From assembly GCA_905221605.1 (NCBI GenBank), contig CAJNDS010000291.1, positions 291,545 to 355,544 of the forward strand: a stretch of DNA of 64,000 nucleotides. The letters run 5' to 3'. A program made the position numbers and the translations under genes. Positions 1 to 15,200 of this stretch are shown one piece after another. The first letter of the stretch is position 1; every line of letters starts with the position of its first letter. The notes under the pieces are model-generated. The model was not told the origin of the DNA and did no database searches. It saw only the letters and a program-made list of their open reading frames with translations. Source of the DNA: Symbiodinium natans. Taxonomy: Eukaryota > Sar > Dinophyceae > Suessiales > Symbiodiniaceae.

Positions 1-967
1 AAGCTCATACAAGTAGCTAAGTAGCTGGCTGCTGAAACGCACGGGCTGCTGGGGCATCAGGTGCCGCAACTGGAGATTCCTAGTATCACGAGACCGTGCC
101 TGCGGCGGAGGCGCCAAGACTCGAAATAAGGACCTGACTTGGCTCATGTCATCGGGGCACAGCAAGAGTGAGCGATTCCACAGCCGTGCCCTTGCGACAG
201 GGATTTTGCCGCGGCAGCACAGCCTTGCTCGAAGCCGGCCACACCACACCGTGTTGGTGTCCCATGGCCAGGGGAAACAACAGTAGAGTGAAGGCCCTTG
301 CCATACGAAACATCCCCACTTGTAGGTAGACTTGCTGAGTTTAACGACTTACCGTCGGACTTGAACTGCTGCATACACTCAATATCCTAGAACTTGAAGC
401 TGAAGACTGCATGTTTAGTAGCTTACCGAATTCTGTGCAAACGGGTTCCGCAACTCAGCTCAGCGAAGACGAGCTGGCATCTGCCTTCGTGGCTCGGCTT
501 AATTTTGGGGCTTCGGGGCCGTAGTTCACTGATAAGTCCTACCGTTCCTGCTCTCTAGCCCGGCGCTCCAGTTTTTTAACTTTACTAATGCCCCAGGTCC
601 GCCTACAAGCGAAGCAGCACATGGCCGGGAAAGCGACTCTTTACGCGAAGTCAGTCACGAAGCATTTAAAGATCGATGCACACGCTGTGTTTGATTGCTG
701 CTTTCCTGGCGCCAAAAACCCGCATGGCCACCTAAGACGTTCCCTTCCAAACTTCAATCATCACAGAAACACCCATGTTAGTTTCTATGAACAGGCTCAT
801 GCTTCACCAGCTTCCATGGGGCTAAAACCAGATCAAGGCTCACCTTTATTGCCCTTTCGCCCCAAACTCTTGGAGAGAAAAAGGGGCTCTCCTGCTAGCT
901 CTGAAGAAGTCGTTCAGGTTCAAGCACATTTCCCAACAGTGCAAGGAAAACATCCTCGAAGCTGGCA
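1..967. other. no gene recognised
   Basis: Mixed-composition DNA. An open frame runs on the plus strand at 588-1076, but it has no recognisable motif and overlaps a minus-strand frame of similar length, so neither is called. No RNA gene or long repeat was seen. Confidence 0.5.
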
Positions 968-1245
968 AAGAATCCCACAGAGTATCCATGGAGCACCCGA
1001 TACTTGTTACTTCAATGCAATTTACTGGGTTTTCCGATACGCTTCTTGCTTCATCATCGTTCGAACCCATCCTTAGCGGACATGAAAACTCCTGCAGAGA
1101 AGCCCGCAGCGCATCGTTATGGAGTGCCCACCCCAGGGGATCGCACTTAGGGAATTCGCAGAGTATCTCTGTGGATCGCTCGCCCCCCGCAGAATCCGTC
1201 AAAGAATCCCGCAAAGCACTCTGTGTCCCTTCTTTCGGCATTCGC
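968..1245 (+). repeat. dispersed repeat, GAATCCCACAGAG/GGAGTGCCCACCCC type
   Basis: Degenerate repeats of short blocks such as GAATCCCACAGAGTATC and GGAGTGCCCACCCC. The same blocks occur in reverse complement at 62.07-62.40 kb. The repetition explains the overlapping open frames on both strands here, so these are not called as genes. Confidence 0.6.
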
Positions 1246-1298
1246 CACATCTCTTGTTGTGGCTCTTCGGCCGCCAGTGTGTCTCCCTGCCTCTCTCT

Positions 1299-1330
1299 TA
1301 AACCCTAAACCCTAAACCCTAAACCCTAAC
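1299..1330. repeat. interstitial telomere-type repeat, CCCTAAA x4
   Basis: Four to five head-to-tail CCCTAAA units, the complement of the TTTAGGG telomere repeat used by dinoflagellates, plants and apicomplexan relatives. It lies inside the window with ordinary DNA on both sides, so it is interstitial and not a chromosome end. Confidence 0.9.
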
Positions 1331-2243
1331 TTATCAGGTTGACTGTGCACCTCGGGCGGGGTTTACATGGGGATCCCTCGTTTCGCTGCTGTCAGCTTCC
1401 TCGTTCTTTTCGGCAGAATCAACTTTCTGAAAGCTCCGTAGTTCAGAAAACAATCAAAAAAGCTCTTTTTTCACATCTTCAGATATTGACAGCTCCAGAA
1501 GCTATGCAAGTCAAAAGACATTAAACAGTTCTCGTAAACATCAAGTTGTAAAAGTTCTGGAACCTCTGCGAAAGTTCTAAAGTCACACGCACTGGAAACG
1601 GGTCTGCGCAGCCCATGTAAGAAAATTGGGTCCTCTGTTGAACTTCTGAAACTTCCGGAACTTATCGGACTTATCGCCGCGAGCAATCCTCTAAAGAGAA
1701 ACTCATGTCCTTGAAGGAAATGAATGTGTCGGGACCTGAAACATCGAGTGCGGAAGTAACATGTCAGCGAACTATACCCACTGCACATGGAGGACGAAGC
1801 GCAAGCCGCTTGCTGCACACCGATGAACTCACAAGTAGCGGCTGCACAGCACAAATGACCGATAAAAGTGACGTTGTGCAACATGCCTCGGGCTGTACTC
1901 ACTTTCGGAGTGGTGCAACACAAAAGTGTGGAGGCCCGCTGAGCTTCGAAAATGCACACAGAGGGAGGACAGAGCATACCCAACACGCAGAGGCCAGGCC
2001 GTCCAACCCTGAATGTTCTTCGGCACAAACCGATCTGTCCTGTGTTTCAGTGTCGACTTTTGTCCAGGGTTTCAGCCAAGATCCTGTAGGTTAGCATTTC
2101 GACTCTCACTTTCGTGACAGACAGGGTTGAAGGGTCTCGGGTAGAACTCCTGCCCATCTGCTTTCAAGATCTTCCCGCTTCGAAAACCCTCAGCAACTGC
2201 CATCCCAGGCACCAAAACTTCGACCCGCTGCCGGGAGCCGAGT
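1331..2243. other. no gene recognised; 3' flank of dynein light chain gene
   Basis: Contains long overlapping open frames on both strands (1471-2028 minus, 1705-2094 plus), neither with a recognisable motif. Dinoflagellate genes usually lack AATAAA signals, and none is evident just downstream of the LC8 stop at 2244. Confidence 0.4.
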
Positions 2244-3746
<1,503 letters not shown>

Positions 3747-5169
3747 GGTCCCGATGAGGAGCGGCCACGGGCTTGGTGTTGCACGTTTGCACACGACTTC
3801 TTTGGGGAAAAGACTCTTTGAGCCACAACAAAAGAGCCAAGTGCGGCGCAGAAAAGTGTTCAGAATGACGCTTCCCCCCCGCCCCCACCCCAAACCCACG
3901 CACTCCGTCCGAGATCTCGAGGTGCAGTTGCAGGCAGGGCTGGGCACGGCGCGAGAGGACTTCGCCTGGGGCCCTCGTCACCTTGGAAGACAAAGCACGG
4001 TTCGACTGGCAGAGTGGAGCTGGGATGCATAGAGTCATAGAGTAGTGGGGGGTTGAAGATTGGCTTAGCTGGAACAGGACTTGGAGAAGACACTCGAGGC
4101 TTCCAGCACTCTTGCTTCCCAATCTGAGCCCACATCCCCCCACCCCCCCCACAAGCGAATGAGTGTCGAGCTATCCGGAGCTCATGTCTGACGTAAGCCG
4201 GAGACGGACAAACAAAGGACGAGGGCACGCTGCAAGCTCCGAAGGAGCATGTCTTGCAGGATCATGATCTAGAATCTAGAATCTATGCCCGGGCCTGAGT
4301 CAGGTGCCTCCCTGCTGCAATCATTTCCCTAGTGGGGCCCCTTGCAAACATTTCTTGAAAAATCGGGAAGGTTTCTTTGCTCCAGGACTGCGCACGGCCT
4401 TTTCGAATGGCGGGCGACGCTCGATGTTCACAAAGCAGAAGCATCCTCTGAAGTTAAGAAGGTCTTCTGCACGGGAAGTGAAAACAGCAGATGAAGAAGA
4501 ACAACGGGTTCAGGGTTTGCGGCTGAGGGGCTTAGGGGCTTAGGGTCTGGGCTGCAGAGGTTCGCTGCAGAGGTTCGAGGTTTGAAGGGGCACGGCTTGG
4601 GCCTTGAAGGGTTTAACGGTTGAGGCGTTTAGGGTTCAGCTTTTTGAACGGTTGTCGTGTAGGCATCGGCTGCTGTCAATTCCCTGTTGCTCCCCACGAT
4701 GTGTGAGTTGCCGGAGGCGACGTACGCGCGACCTCGTAGCTTCAAAATGCTGAGAAGTGCGCGCTAACGTCATGGGCAGTCCTTGCCTTTGACAGTGAAA
4801 TCTTCGCCAGTGAAATCTCAGTTTTAAAGGACATCGCACTGGAAGAATCTGGCTTTGTGTCGCCTGCTGCGTTTCCGCAGCTTTGAGAAAAAAGGGCCTG
4901 GCATTTGCCATGCCGAAAATTCGCGGCTACGAAAAAGGCAAGCTCTCATGCTGACCGGAAAATGCCACATGCTCAAGCCTCAGATAAGCCATCACGCTTC
5001 CTCTACAAAGCACAGTGACCACACGAACATGTTGCGCTTTCAGGGTTTTCCTCGGCAACTCCGAACTCCTAGAACTCCATAAAGCCTCGAAAACAAATGT
5101 CCTTGCGGCCGGCCATCGGCATTGATGGGCCACAAGAAACAGACATGTTCATCCCTGCCCTGGCACGTT
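3747..5169. other. intergenic spacer between secA and dynein light chain
   Basis: No gene recognised. It would hold the trans-splice acceptor for the dynein light chain message; AG dinucleotides lie upstream of the ATG, but I cannot choose one. A C-rich run lies at 4136-4150. GGGTTTAGGG-like scraps occur at 4530-4640. Long minus frames at 3739-4228 have no motif. Confidence 0.45.
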
Positions 5170-5275
5170 TCACGACTCCTGCTTGGCGTCCTTTTTCGGC
5201 TTAGATCTCAGCCAGCGGCTTACCTCGAGCAACTGTGCTATGCGGCCACCACGTAAGATCACAGAAGCCTTGATA
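5170..5275 (-). CDS. secA: possible last secA exon with basic tail
   Basis: Open stretch reading ASVILRGGRIAQLLEVSRWL and ending RSKPKKDAKQES and TGA. It would replace the usual IRRNVVYSLF end. No zinc-binding C-tail is seen. Could be unrelated. Confidence 0.4.
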
Positions 5276-5672
5276 TCAGAAACCCCAACACCAAACCCGA
5301 GAGTGGATGTGCAGGCGCTTGAAAAGGTGGAAAGCCCTTTCTGTGGCTGCGGACCTACAAAGACGTCCCGCATGTGTACCAAAGATATAAAATCAGTGGG
5401 GCTCGCGTGCTTCCAGTCAAGGCGCCGAGCGGGCCTTGTACTTGTTCTCCACCTGACAGGATTCGGTGTTCAGGGTCTCAAGTGTCTTGTTCAGGGTTGC
5501 ACATTGGACCAATTCGGCAGGATGCCTTCAGGCACTGCTCCGATTGGCTGCTGATGGCTACTGCTCGCTGCAACGTACAGCTATGCATACTGGTGCCATC
5601 TGCTGCAGGCAAAGACTACAAAAGGCAGGAACTGAATGGTGTGGGCTACTGCTGAGCCAAAGCCAGACTCGC

Positions 5673-5708
5673 CTTTTGGTACATCTTGAAGCCCTGGACC
5701 TGGTACTC
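5673..5708 (-). CDS. secA: secA exon: [12 protein letters not shown]
   Basis: Twelve codons equal to VEYKREGFELF of other SecA proteins. Acceptor CAAG, donor GC (GCGAGT). The short LRGYGQKDP exon that should precede it was not found. Confidence 0.85.
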
Positions 5709-8700
5709 CTTGGCTGACACAAGCTTTCGTTTCAAGTGCCTTCTTGGGAACCTCAAAAAAGTTAATTCCGCTCAGAGTCTTTGAGAGGCTCCGAGCCTTT
5801 GTAGGCTGCCAAGCCTTTGAGCAGTGTTCACAAGAAGGGCGCAGGATTTTGTGAGGCGCTTCTCACGTGAGGCTTTACAAAAGTTACCCCATGCAATCCC
5901 TCAACTTCACCCGAAGATTTGCTCGTGCGATTTCTTGTTTCAGGCGCTGCATATGGGGTCGTTCGGGTCATTTGGCTCCTCCTCATTTGCTTAGCAACAT
6001 GACGCTCCCTTGACCAAACCTCTTGCATGTCGCAGCTCTTTGCAGAATGAGGCAAAGCCACCCACAGTCTGCTTCAGTGCGTCCATCTTCTGCAGCAGAG
6101 CTTTCCACTCATCATCAATCGTCCTTAACTCTGCAGCAAGCGCCGCCGAGGCTTGGGCTTAGCGCGGCTTCTGCGAACACTGTGTGAAGGCATTTAGGCA
6201 TTTTTCCTTCTTTTCCAACAGAAACCTGTGACTCTCGGAAGCTAAGGGACACGACTGTCGCAATTCGCGCAGCTTCGACGGCAAATCCCGGGCGGAACTC
6301 CTTGCACTTGGGCCGCTTGGCAGGATCTTGAGGGTTGAACTTTCCGTGAACTTCCGAGCCGAGAAACCTCAAAGACGCTGCGCACTGCTGCTGCCCCCCT
6401 CCGTTTGCCTCGTACGAGGAAGCCTTCTGCTTGATGCCCGTCTGAACAACCTCATTCAGCTTTGCTTCGACTTCTGCCTAGGTCAGGACAAACAGGAATG
6501 TTGGAATGCAGAGTCTGCTACAATGCTTAGATCGGCCCATCTCCCAAAGTCGAAAGTCTTCCTCGCGAGCGACGCCCCTTCACGACCTTTTCCACTGAAA
6601 CCGTCAAGCACGCGCAGCCCTAAGGACCTGTGCGAACTCCTGCATCCTGCAGAATGCCGTGAAACCGCACACACAAATGTCGGCGCAAAAACGGGTGTCC
6701 AAAACAGGTGGAGGGCTAACAGGTCAATGGCCAAGTGGGCCAAGTGGGTTCCCAAATGGGTGCCAAGTTGCCGGCTTCATCCCTGCAGGCAGCTCTGGCA
6801 TGTCGAGGCCTCTTCATGTTCATTAGTGGATGTTCAGGGCTTGATGTGAGAACATGTCAGAACCGGTATGGGGGCCCCAAGCCTAGCTGTTGGCTCTTGA
6901 ATGCGCCGCTCTACGACGCCCAACCCGCACTCCATACACCCACGCACACACAAAACAACAAACATCGCGAAGCCTGAAACCAGAGCTCGAAAGCCTCCTG
7001 CTGCTGGGGACCAGGCCAAAATACTCGTTGAACTCGGTTGCCTTCTCCTCCGGAGTTTTCTCTTCTTCCGGGGTCTTGCCCGTGACCTGCCAGCAGAGTG
7101 GACACGTTTGCCTGGAGGCGCCCTTGGGACATGTATCGATCCTACTATATCCTACTCCCCAGGCATGCCGATGACGACAGACATGTGCCGTGCTTGTGCC
7201 ACCATGATCACCAAGATCAGGTCGCAGCTCGACAGCCCTTAAGCCCGTTCGCCGGGCATGGGGCAGCAGCTTTCGACCCAAACGCATGTCTCATGACTGA
7301 AGAGGTCCTGTTGCACTTGCTTGCGAGCACATGGCTGACGTCATGAGCAAAAGCCCAGATCTCAAGACACCGCAAAAACTTGTGCAAAATGCTTGATGAC
7401 AAGCTTCAATATGGACACCGCTTGAATGATCCTACAGGTAAGTAAGCTCACCAGGAACCCCAGCAGCGACCCCCAACATGTTCGAAAACCCAAAACAACA
7501 ACTCCTTAAGCTGAAGCTTGGCGGCGTGGCCTGCTCTATATGGAACTTCACGGCATCTTTTCCCCAGTCCTCCAGCCACATGCCATCTCAGTCTCAACCC
7601 AATCCTTCCCCGCGCGGACGCAGCAATAGGAACGCAGTGGGAAGGAAAGGGAGGAGGAGCGACAGCTATGACGGACATTGACCCCGACTTGGTCACTTGT
7701 GACCACCCTGTCCCGGGCCACTTGCGGGGGGGAGACGGGTTGGCAGAGGGGGGTGTGCGGGGTGGCCGCAACGTGGTCGGCTAAGCGCATCTTTCTGGGG
7801 GAAAAAGAAGACACGGGCATTGGCCCTAAAGTTTTAGGGTCTCTTGGATTTCTCTAACCCTCAAACTTTGGGGCTTTCGGCGTTCCGGGGGCTTGAGACA
7901 ACAAAACCGAGAAGAGTGCAAGAAACCGTGAGCAGCCGGCGAGCAGCCTATATGCTGTGGCCCTGCAGTGATTCAAGCATGAACACAGGCACAAGTGAAA
8001 AGTCACGTGGTCCCCAAGCGAGCGGTATACCATCAGGACACGCCCGATCCCCTGTAACTGTCAACAAAACCGATGCACAAACGAGGGCATTCACAAGTAC
8101 AACCGTCACAAGGAAACTCTTCGTGGACAGAACCACACGAGTTCTGGCCAACTCGCGACCCCGAAACCCCACCTTTAAACGGGACCCCCTGGGGAAACTT
8201 GGCAGGCGTTTCAAAGTTCGAAATCATAAAGGTAATAGCAACAAGTATGTCCGCAAAGCCGTAGTACATGTGCGCGCATAGAAAGAGCTGAACAGGACAA
8301 CCACGCAGGCAGAATTAGAGGCAGCAGGAGCATGTGTGTGTTGCCGCTTGATTCTGCCATCACGCTTTTGTCCTCAACAAGCTTCATGACGCTGGCATCA
8401 TCGTTGGCCAAAAACTCCTGTCGGTGCACATCATCTCCCGGGACTCTTCCTTCAGCCTTGATCTCCACCGTGGATCAACCCTCACCATCAAGTAAAGGAA
8501 GTGAATTTCAAGAACGATATTCTGTGGTGATCCTTGCGTGCCTAGAACTGTTTCGGTCTTGGACTGAACATGACTGAACCCTTCAACCCTCAACACGGTG
8601 TTTCCCAAGACATAGGAACGAACAAGCTCCTTGCGGGTGTTGTAAGTGAGCTCACGCTGCTTGGAGATCACCTGCAGGCCAGCGTTTTGAGGTTCTGTCC

Positions 8701-11667
8701 CGGACAGCTCGGATGGACAATGCCTGGCCTTGTCGAACTCAAAAAGGGTTGTGCGCGTCTTTTTGAAGAACTCCTCCACGGCTTTCTGGACTCTGTCCAA
8801 GGTGTCATTGACCTCAACATGGCCCTCCGAAGCCCGGGAGTGAGCACTCCACTCGATCTAAGGCCCTGAAACAACCCAGAAGCACACGGCAATGTGCTGC
8901 CCTGCAGAAGATGGACAAGATCTACTGTTGCATACGGATGCATTGTCGTGAACCCCCGACGGTCAACCTCAAAATTCTGACCCCCAAGCTCAAATCCAGT
9001 CTCGGCTGCAATAGGACTCTGTAGGGGGATCTGGTCGCCGAGCCTGAAGCGGTCCTTAAGATGTCCGGGAACAGGAGAGGCTGTTGAAAACCGCTTCGCG
9101 CCACAAACATACTAGTTTCAAGCGAACTCTGGAGTTTCACGTTGGGAGAAGCTCCCCACATAGCTTTCGCTACTACTGGCTTTGGAAGTACTCACAGCGT
9201 GCCAGGCGAAGCCAAGAGCTACGCTTTTCTTTTGTTTTTGAACCAGCGGGGCGCAACTGCGCCTGCATGTGCGACTGCAAGTGGTCGCTACTAGTAGGGG
9301 TGAGAAGCGACCATCGATTGATTTTGGTGATGCAGTGGTGCTGATTCCTCTTGCGTTGGTGAGCTGATGAGACCAGGTGGCCATCAAGCTCTCGATCTTG
9401 TCACCGCCGAAAACCCGGAACACATCGTCCTGCACGCGGCACGGAAGCCTAACCGAGAGACTTCTGACAAAAAGAGAAAGGAAATCTCGCTTTTTGTCAA
9501 GCTCAGGCTGGACGAAAAAAACACTCGACAATCTCCAAAAATTAGAACCAAACAACCCAGTCTCCTGCAACGAGATGAAGAAACGGGTCGTGCCAGGATC
9601 TCCCTGTGCAGGCTTGTCAAGGGCTGAGCGTTTAAGAGAGTCTTAGATATTGTCGGGGTAGGTGAGGGCATGACACACATCTTAGGCATGGAAACTTGCT
9701 CTCACCAAGCGTCTCTAACAAACACACCCAACCCACTAGCTGACACGCATGCAGCACAATCCCTTTAAAAACCAATGCTTTCTCAAGCTCAAGAAAGCAA
9801 AGCTAACCAAGAAATGTACTGGTGTGAAAGCCCACACAACAGCTGTAGCAACAGCTTCTATAGTCACTTCCATACGAGGACAACCCTCCACGTCCCCAGC
9901 GCCTGACGCCCAGCGCGTCCCCGGAGCTGGTTGTCGATACGTCTGGACTCGTGCCGGGTGGTGCCGAGCACGTAGAGGCCACCGGCCTCTGAACATTTTT
10001 CTTAGCATCTTTCGAACTCATTGGTACTTATGGGCACTTGCGCGGAAATCTATGGTTTCTTGGCCTCTTTCCTTGAGAGGGGGCGCACGCATACTCAGTT
10101 GTGATGTTTTCTCCTGCGCTGCTGGAGCAGCCAAGTATTGGTGTGGCTTTCTTTCCTCTCCCCTCCACTCCTTCCACCCATTCCAGGAGTAACTAGGGCT
10201 CTTCCTGCCCTTCTTGGGGCTTTGGCTTGCCTAACCTATCCCTTTCTTCTACGCGAAGGTCGGATCGGCACAAGAGCGGCATCAAACCCGGGCAGCGTCT
10301 TTTCCGATTTGTCCTTCGTGATCACCGAGCTGCAAGTGGCAAAGAAATGCAAAATATGTCAAGGCGTCCGTCATCACCTAGTCAGCCTAGTTAGCACGTG
10401 CAGTCCCCCTGACCGCACATTGTCATTTGCGCACATTTTGCTGTTTCACGCTGTCAGCCATGCTCCTGCCCTCGAAGAGGGCATCAGAGCAGCAATGTCC
10501 ATGCACCAAAAGTCAGAAGTGTCAATGCAAGTCGCCCACTAGTATGGCAGAGGGCTCACGAACATCATCACAGGCATGGCCAGGCTATCTACCAATGTCA
10601 AGAGCTACGTGTTTGCCACTTCCCACTCCTCTTGGGCTTCAGGTTTGGGATTATGTGAGAACATTTGCAAGAGTCACAAGTAAGCAGGATAGACGTCATC
10701 TGCTATATGAACGTACCTTATTTCCAACATGGCCTGGCCAGAAGCTATCGGGGCCACGGGATGCTGTGTTCTTTGACATTGGATGCGCGAGAACTAGGGC
10801 TTAAGCTTTGCGTTGAGCTCTTGTTGTGGCGAGTATGATGTAAGGATGTTGTGCGGCCTGCATGGCTGCCCTCTTTAGATGTGCCCGCGCCGTGGTTGAG
10901 AGATCTATGGAACCTCATTTAACTCAATTTGAATAGAGCAACCTGCGACCCATAAACCCTACCCTCAGTGCCCCAACTGAACACTCTGCACCAACCCTTC
11001 CCTGACCCGACCTTGATGACCTGGTCCTTCTCGTCTGCTAGGGCATCCTCATGCCAAAAAAGGTATTCAGGAGGGCCCTAAAGGATGGCAGTAGCATTTC
11101 GAGAATGAGGCACCGCGATAGTAGCAGTACTAACGCACCAAGCTGTATGCATACAGCAGAAGGGCCTACGCAAGAAACTCAGCAAAGGGATGGACCTCGC
11201 AATATTAAACAGCTATCGCCTTGGAAGATTGCTCCAAAATGCTCTGTTTTGCCACCCCCTAAACCTGAGCCCATGACTTCTGAAGGGCAACGTTGGTGTA
11301 AACTCTCAAACCCAACTAAGCCTCCAAGTCTGCGTACAAGCAGGTGGCGGACACTAGTCTAGTTTAGGACGGCCTCGAAGAGCTCGGGCATCCCGAACTA
11401 ATATTGATTTTTTTCAAGTGCTTCGGAGGGCTTGATTTCAGCATGGCTAGCGTTCTGGGCCTGCAGCCTCCTTGGTGTGTTTGGCCCGTCGTGAGTGATG
11501 TATGAGCCCTGCATGCCTCGTTAACCACGGCCATAAGCGTTCTACAGAGCTGTGACAGCCGAAGCGATCCCAGGAGGCGATGTCATGAACTCACCTCTTG
11601 CTCTTACTGTTGCAAAATCAGTGCTCGTGGGAGCTTGGGCGCCAGGCCCTTGAATCCACCACTCCTC

Positions 11668-11698
<31 letters not shown>

Positions 11699-12161
11699 TC
11701 TCGGCTGCCTTGTACAGCACTTTCAAGTCTGCGTAAGCCTTGGTGAAGTGCCACATGCCGAACAGCCAAGAACCAACAGCCGCACAAGTTGGCAGTTGCC
11801 AAGAACTGACAGGACACACAAAGACCCGACATACCCTCATGTTAAGAGCTGGTACTCGCGAGTGTGCTTGTGTAAAACACTGAAGTAGGTGTGCAAAGGC
11901 GTGCTTCTGACCTGGCATATTACCTTGATCAACACAAGCCGGCATGCAAAACAATTCCAACAGAACCTCTCTTGAAACCCTGGACCTGAGCAATGTCGCA
12001 ACATGAACACGACACGCTACACATAGCCTGGGTTCTCGCATCCAAGTGCTTCGGAAACAGGGTGCCTAGACCGGGCTTCGCCGTAAGCCCAACTGCATTG
12101 CATCTTCCTAGCCTAGCTGCAGAGGTCCGCGAAGCCTGCCGTCTTTTTGGGGCTTCTCTGA

Positions 12162-12202
<41 letters not shown>

Positions 12203-15200
12203 TACATACATACATACATACATACATACATACATACATACATACATACATAAACAAATAAATCTATATCTATGTATACATATATATATATATGTATCCA
12301 AGGCTTCAAGACCAAGACCTCCGTGCTGCAACAATCCGCACATGGCCGAGAGCCCCGGCTTTGCGGAGCTCCGTGAGCGCCTGCACCCGAGGCAAAAAAA
12401 CCGCGGGGCAAAAGCCCCTGACTCTCGCATTGCTGTTCGGATTCTGCCTCGGAACCTCGGTGACCACAACCTTTCGGATTCCTACCTTTCCTCGCCCCGG
12501 TAGCCCCATTAGCCCCACTAGCCCCATTAGCCCCATTCGCAAGGCAGGCCCTGTGTCAGCTTCAATCTTTGCACAGCCTGAGGTTTGGTTGTCTTGGATT
12601 AGAAGAGTTGGGGCTCTTGCGACAACCCCAGCGATAGCATGGGCCTGCGTCTTGAAGAGATGAAGCTTCTTGCACAATCTAGGCCCAAGGCCATACCAAC
12701 ACATCTTGACACTAACTTCCCGGCCCTCCTTCCAAAGCGGCCCAAGCTCGCACTCCCACTCAGAACGCCCCAAACCGAACAACCCCCACGACGTAACCCT
12801 CCACCCCAAAACCCCGGCTCTGCGCCTCTTTGCTCTCTCCTTCTTCAAAAGGTGCTTCGCCTCCCACTGTGGCCACCAACTCCTTCAGAGGGCTGCCACG
12901 CCGCTTTGGTCGAAACAATCAGGCGAAATCGTCTTGACCGCGGACGCGTGTGGAGTCATGCATGTTGCTGGCTTTTGCATTGAAAAGGAAATGCCGGCGA
13001 AATCCAAGGCATATTGACGTGCCTGCAAATAGAGCCTGCTTTCCTCTGAAGCTTGCGGGTGTGCCATCTGCCCACAAAGTCCATAAGCCGCACATCGGGT
13101 GCGCTTCGGGGCTAGGGGCTCTCTCTACAAAAGCCTGATGGGCTGGGCCTCCACGTCCAGGAAGGTCTCCACTGCCTCTCCAACTGGCTTCCTGGGCTGA
13201 GTTCGGCATTCTTTTTGTCAATCCAAGCGGGTGCACACTGGAAGCTCACAGATTTTGAGCAAACTAACCCCCCCCCACCCCGGCGAAGCCATCGAAAAGC
13301 CCACACAGAAGTCGACACCCCTCAGGCCGGCTTCTCTGCCACAGCCTGCACGGCCTTTGAGAGGCGGCTGTCCAAGTCACCTCTGCTCAAGTTTGTGCTG
13401 GACGGCTGCATTCTACAGAGTTCTACAACACATTTCTGCGCTTCAGGTCGGCTGTCTAACTCCGATGACTGGTGTGCTCAATGATTCTGTGTTTCAAATG
13501 GGCAGGTTGTCTGCACAGCTTTTTGGTGGAGGGTTTCTACGACATTCTCTGTCTTTAAGAAGACTCCCTATACGAGTGGCGAGGTGCAAGCACCAGCGGG
13601 CCACTTAAATGGCCGGCAACAATCACAATCGCCAGTCGCAGGGCTGGCATGGCCAGAGACATCGTCGGAAGCCGTTCATTAAAACCTTGCTGTGCTCGTC
13701 CGCCATCAAATACCGAAGCAACCCACAGCAACTCCCCCGAACCCCCCCCGCTGCTCTCAAAAAGAGCTCAAGAAGTAAAGTCCTGACCGATGCAGGCTCG
13801 ACTTAACTGCTTCAGCCATCGGTTCACCCATCTAGCTCTTGCCTCACGCAGCTGTGGCAGAAGCCGGATCATACACTTATACTTCTACTTACATAGATCT
13901 GTACCACCACCCTAGCCACCATGCATTTTATTGTGGATGGGTAGTTCCATGACCAAACCGTTCTTGGCTCATCGCTCCAGCGACTATCTTGTAGCAGCGG
14001 CTCGTGCAGTGGGAGGTTGTGACAGCCAGACACCCGAGGCAAGTCAGCAAACCACGACCTTCATCGCTACCCCGCTAATCATGTCATTCCAGGGCCGCAA
14101 CTCTATGCAAGCCTGAGACGCTAGGCCCTAGATAACTGTAGCCCAAAACCCTGCGCCCAGCCTGGGGTGTCTGTGGGGTAGAACTCCTCGCTGGGGTTGA
14201 ACACCTTCGACCGCTGCTGACGAATCGACGAACGTCACATGTTTCGTCTGCAGTATTTGACCAAAAAAAACTTCAGAAGTCCAGCAGCGCACCAAGCGTT
14301 GGGCTGAATTGAAAGGGGCAGGTGTGCTTCAGCTTGCCACCGCAATCTGCAGCCGTGAGACTTCTACCTAAGTCCTGGCATCAAAACCGTCCCCGGGCCC
14401 CAGCCAAAGAAGATACACATCCTTAAAAACAGCGAAAGCCCATCATGAGCCATGTCATCATCGTCGTCGTCATCATCATCACCATTTGGGCGGGCTGCAT
14501 GCGTAGCTATGAAAGCAGCTTGGCAAAGCGTGCGGCCAAAAATGCCATTGTCTCGAAGTTACCATGGCGGCATCAGCTGAGGACACAGAGTCACTGCGCC
14601 ATGGCAACCCATTTTTTGATTACAATGAAATATCATACCTTTAAAGGTTCTCTTCGTTCATTCCGTACATTTCCCTGATAAGTATAGTAATCGCATCCAT
14701 TTCATGCTTTGTATCTTTGCTCATATTTATTCATAGCACGTGAAAGAAGTGAACAAGTGAAAACAAGAAAGTCGCAGACGAAATAAGTGCACGAATATCC
14801 GCTTGACGCCGCCGGTCGCATGGCTAACCACCACCTGACAGTTCCCTGACCTGCTTATTGAAGCCGCATTCCCCACCCACCTGTCTGCTGTCCTGAGTGC
14901 TGTACTGCCTGCTGTTTGGCTGCCGCTCTGAGTCTGAGCAGACATGCGCAGCCGCCGCGTCCCCTAAAATCTAAAGTTCCTTTTGTCGAGTAGGCAACAA
15001 CAAGAAACACCCCGAGCTCTACTGCTCAGTCCCGCGCACAGGCCTCGTGTCCTGGACCCTGAACACCCACGACACTAAACTCACTAAACACCCGCAGCCT
15101 TCCAAAAGCATTCTCCGAAAGCCGACACCAAATTCCGCCTTCGCCGACTCCTGGATGGGCAGCAGGACTTCCGCGAGGCGGGAGCGGAGGTTGAGGGCTG

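Noticed and set aside
12306-12848. 180-codon minus frame as a separate gene
   Set aside because: Only a 17-codon part resembles a secA exon; the rest has no motif and includes the TAGCCCCATTAGCCCCAT tandem at 12500-12540.
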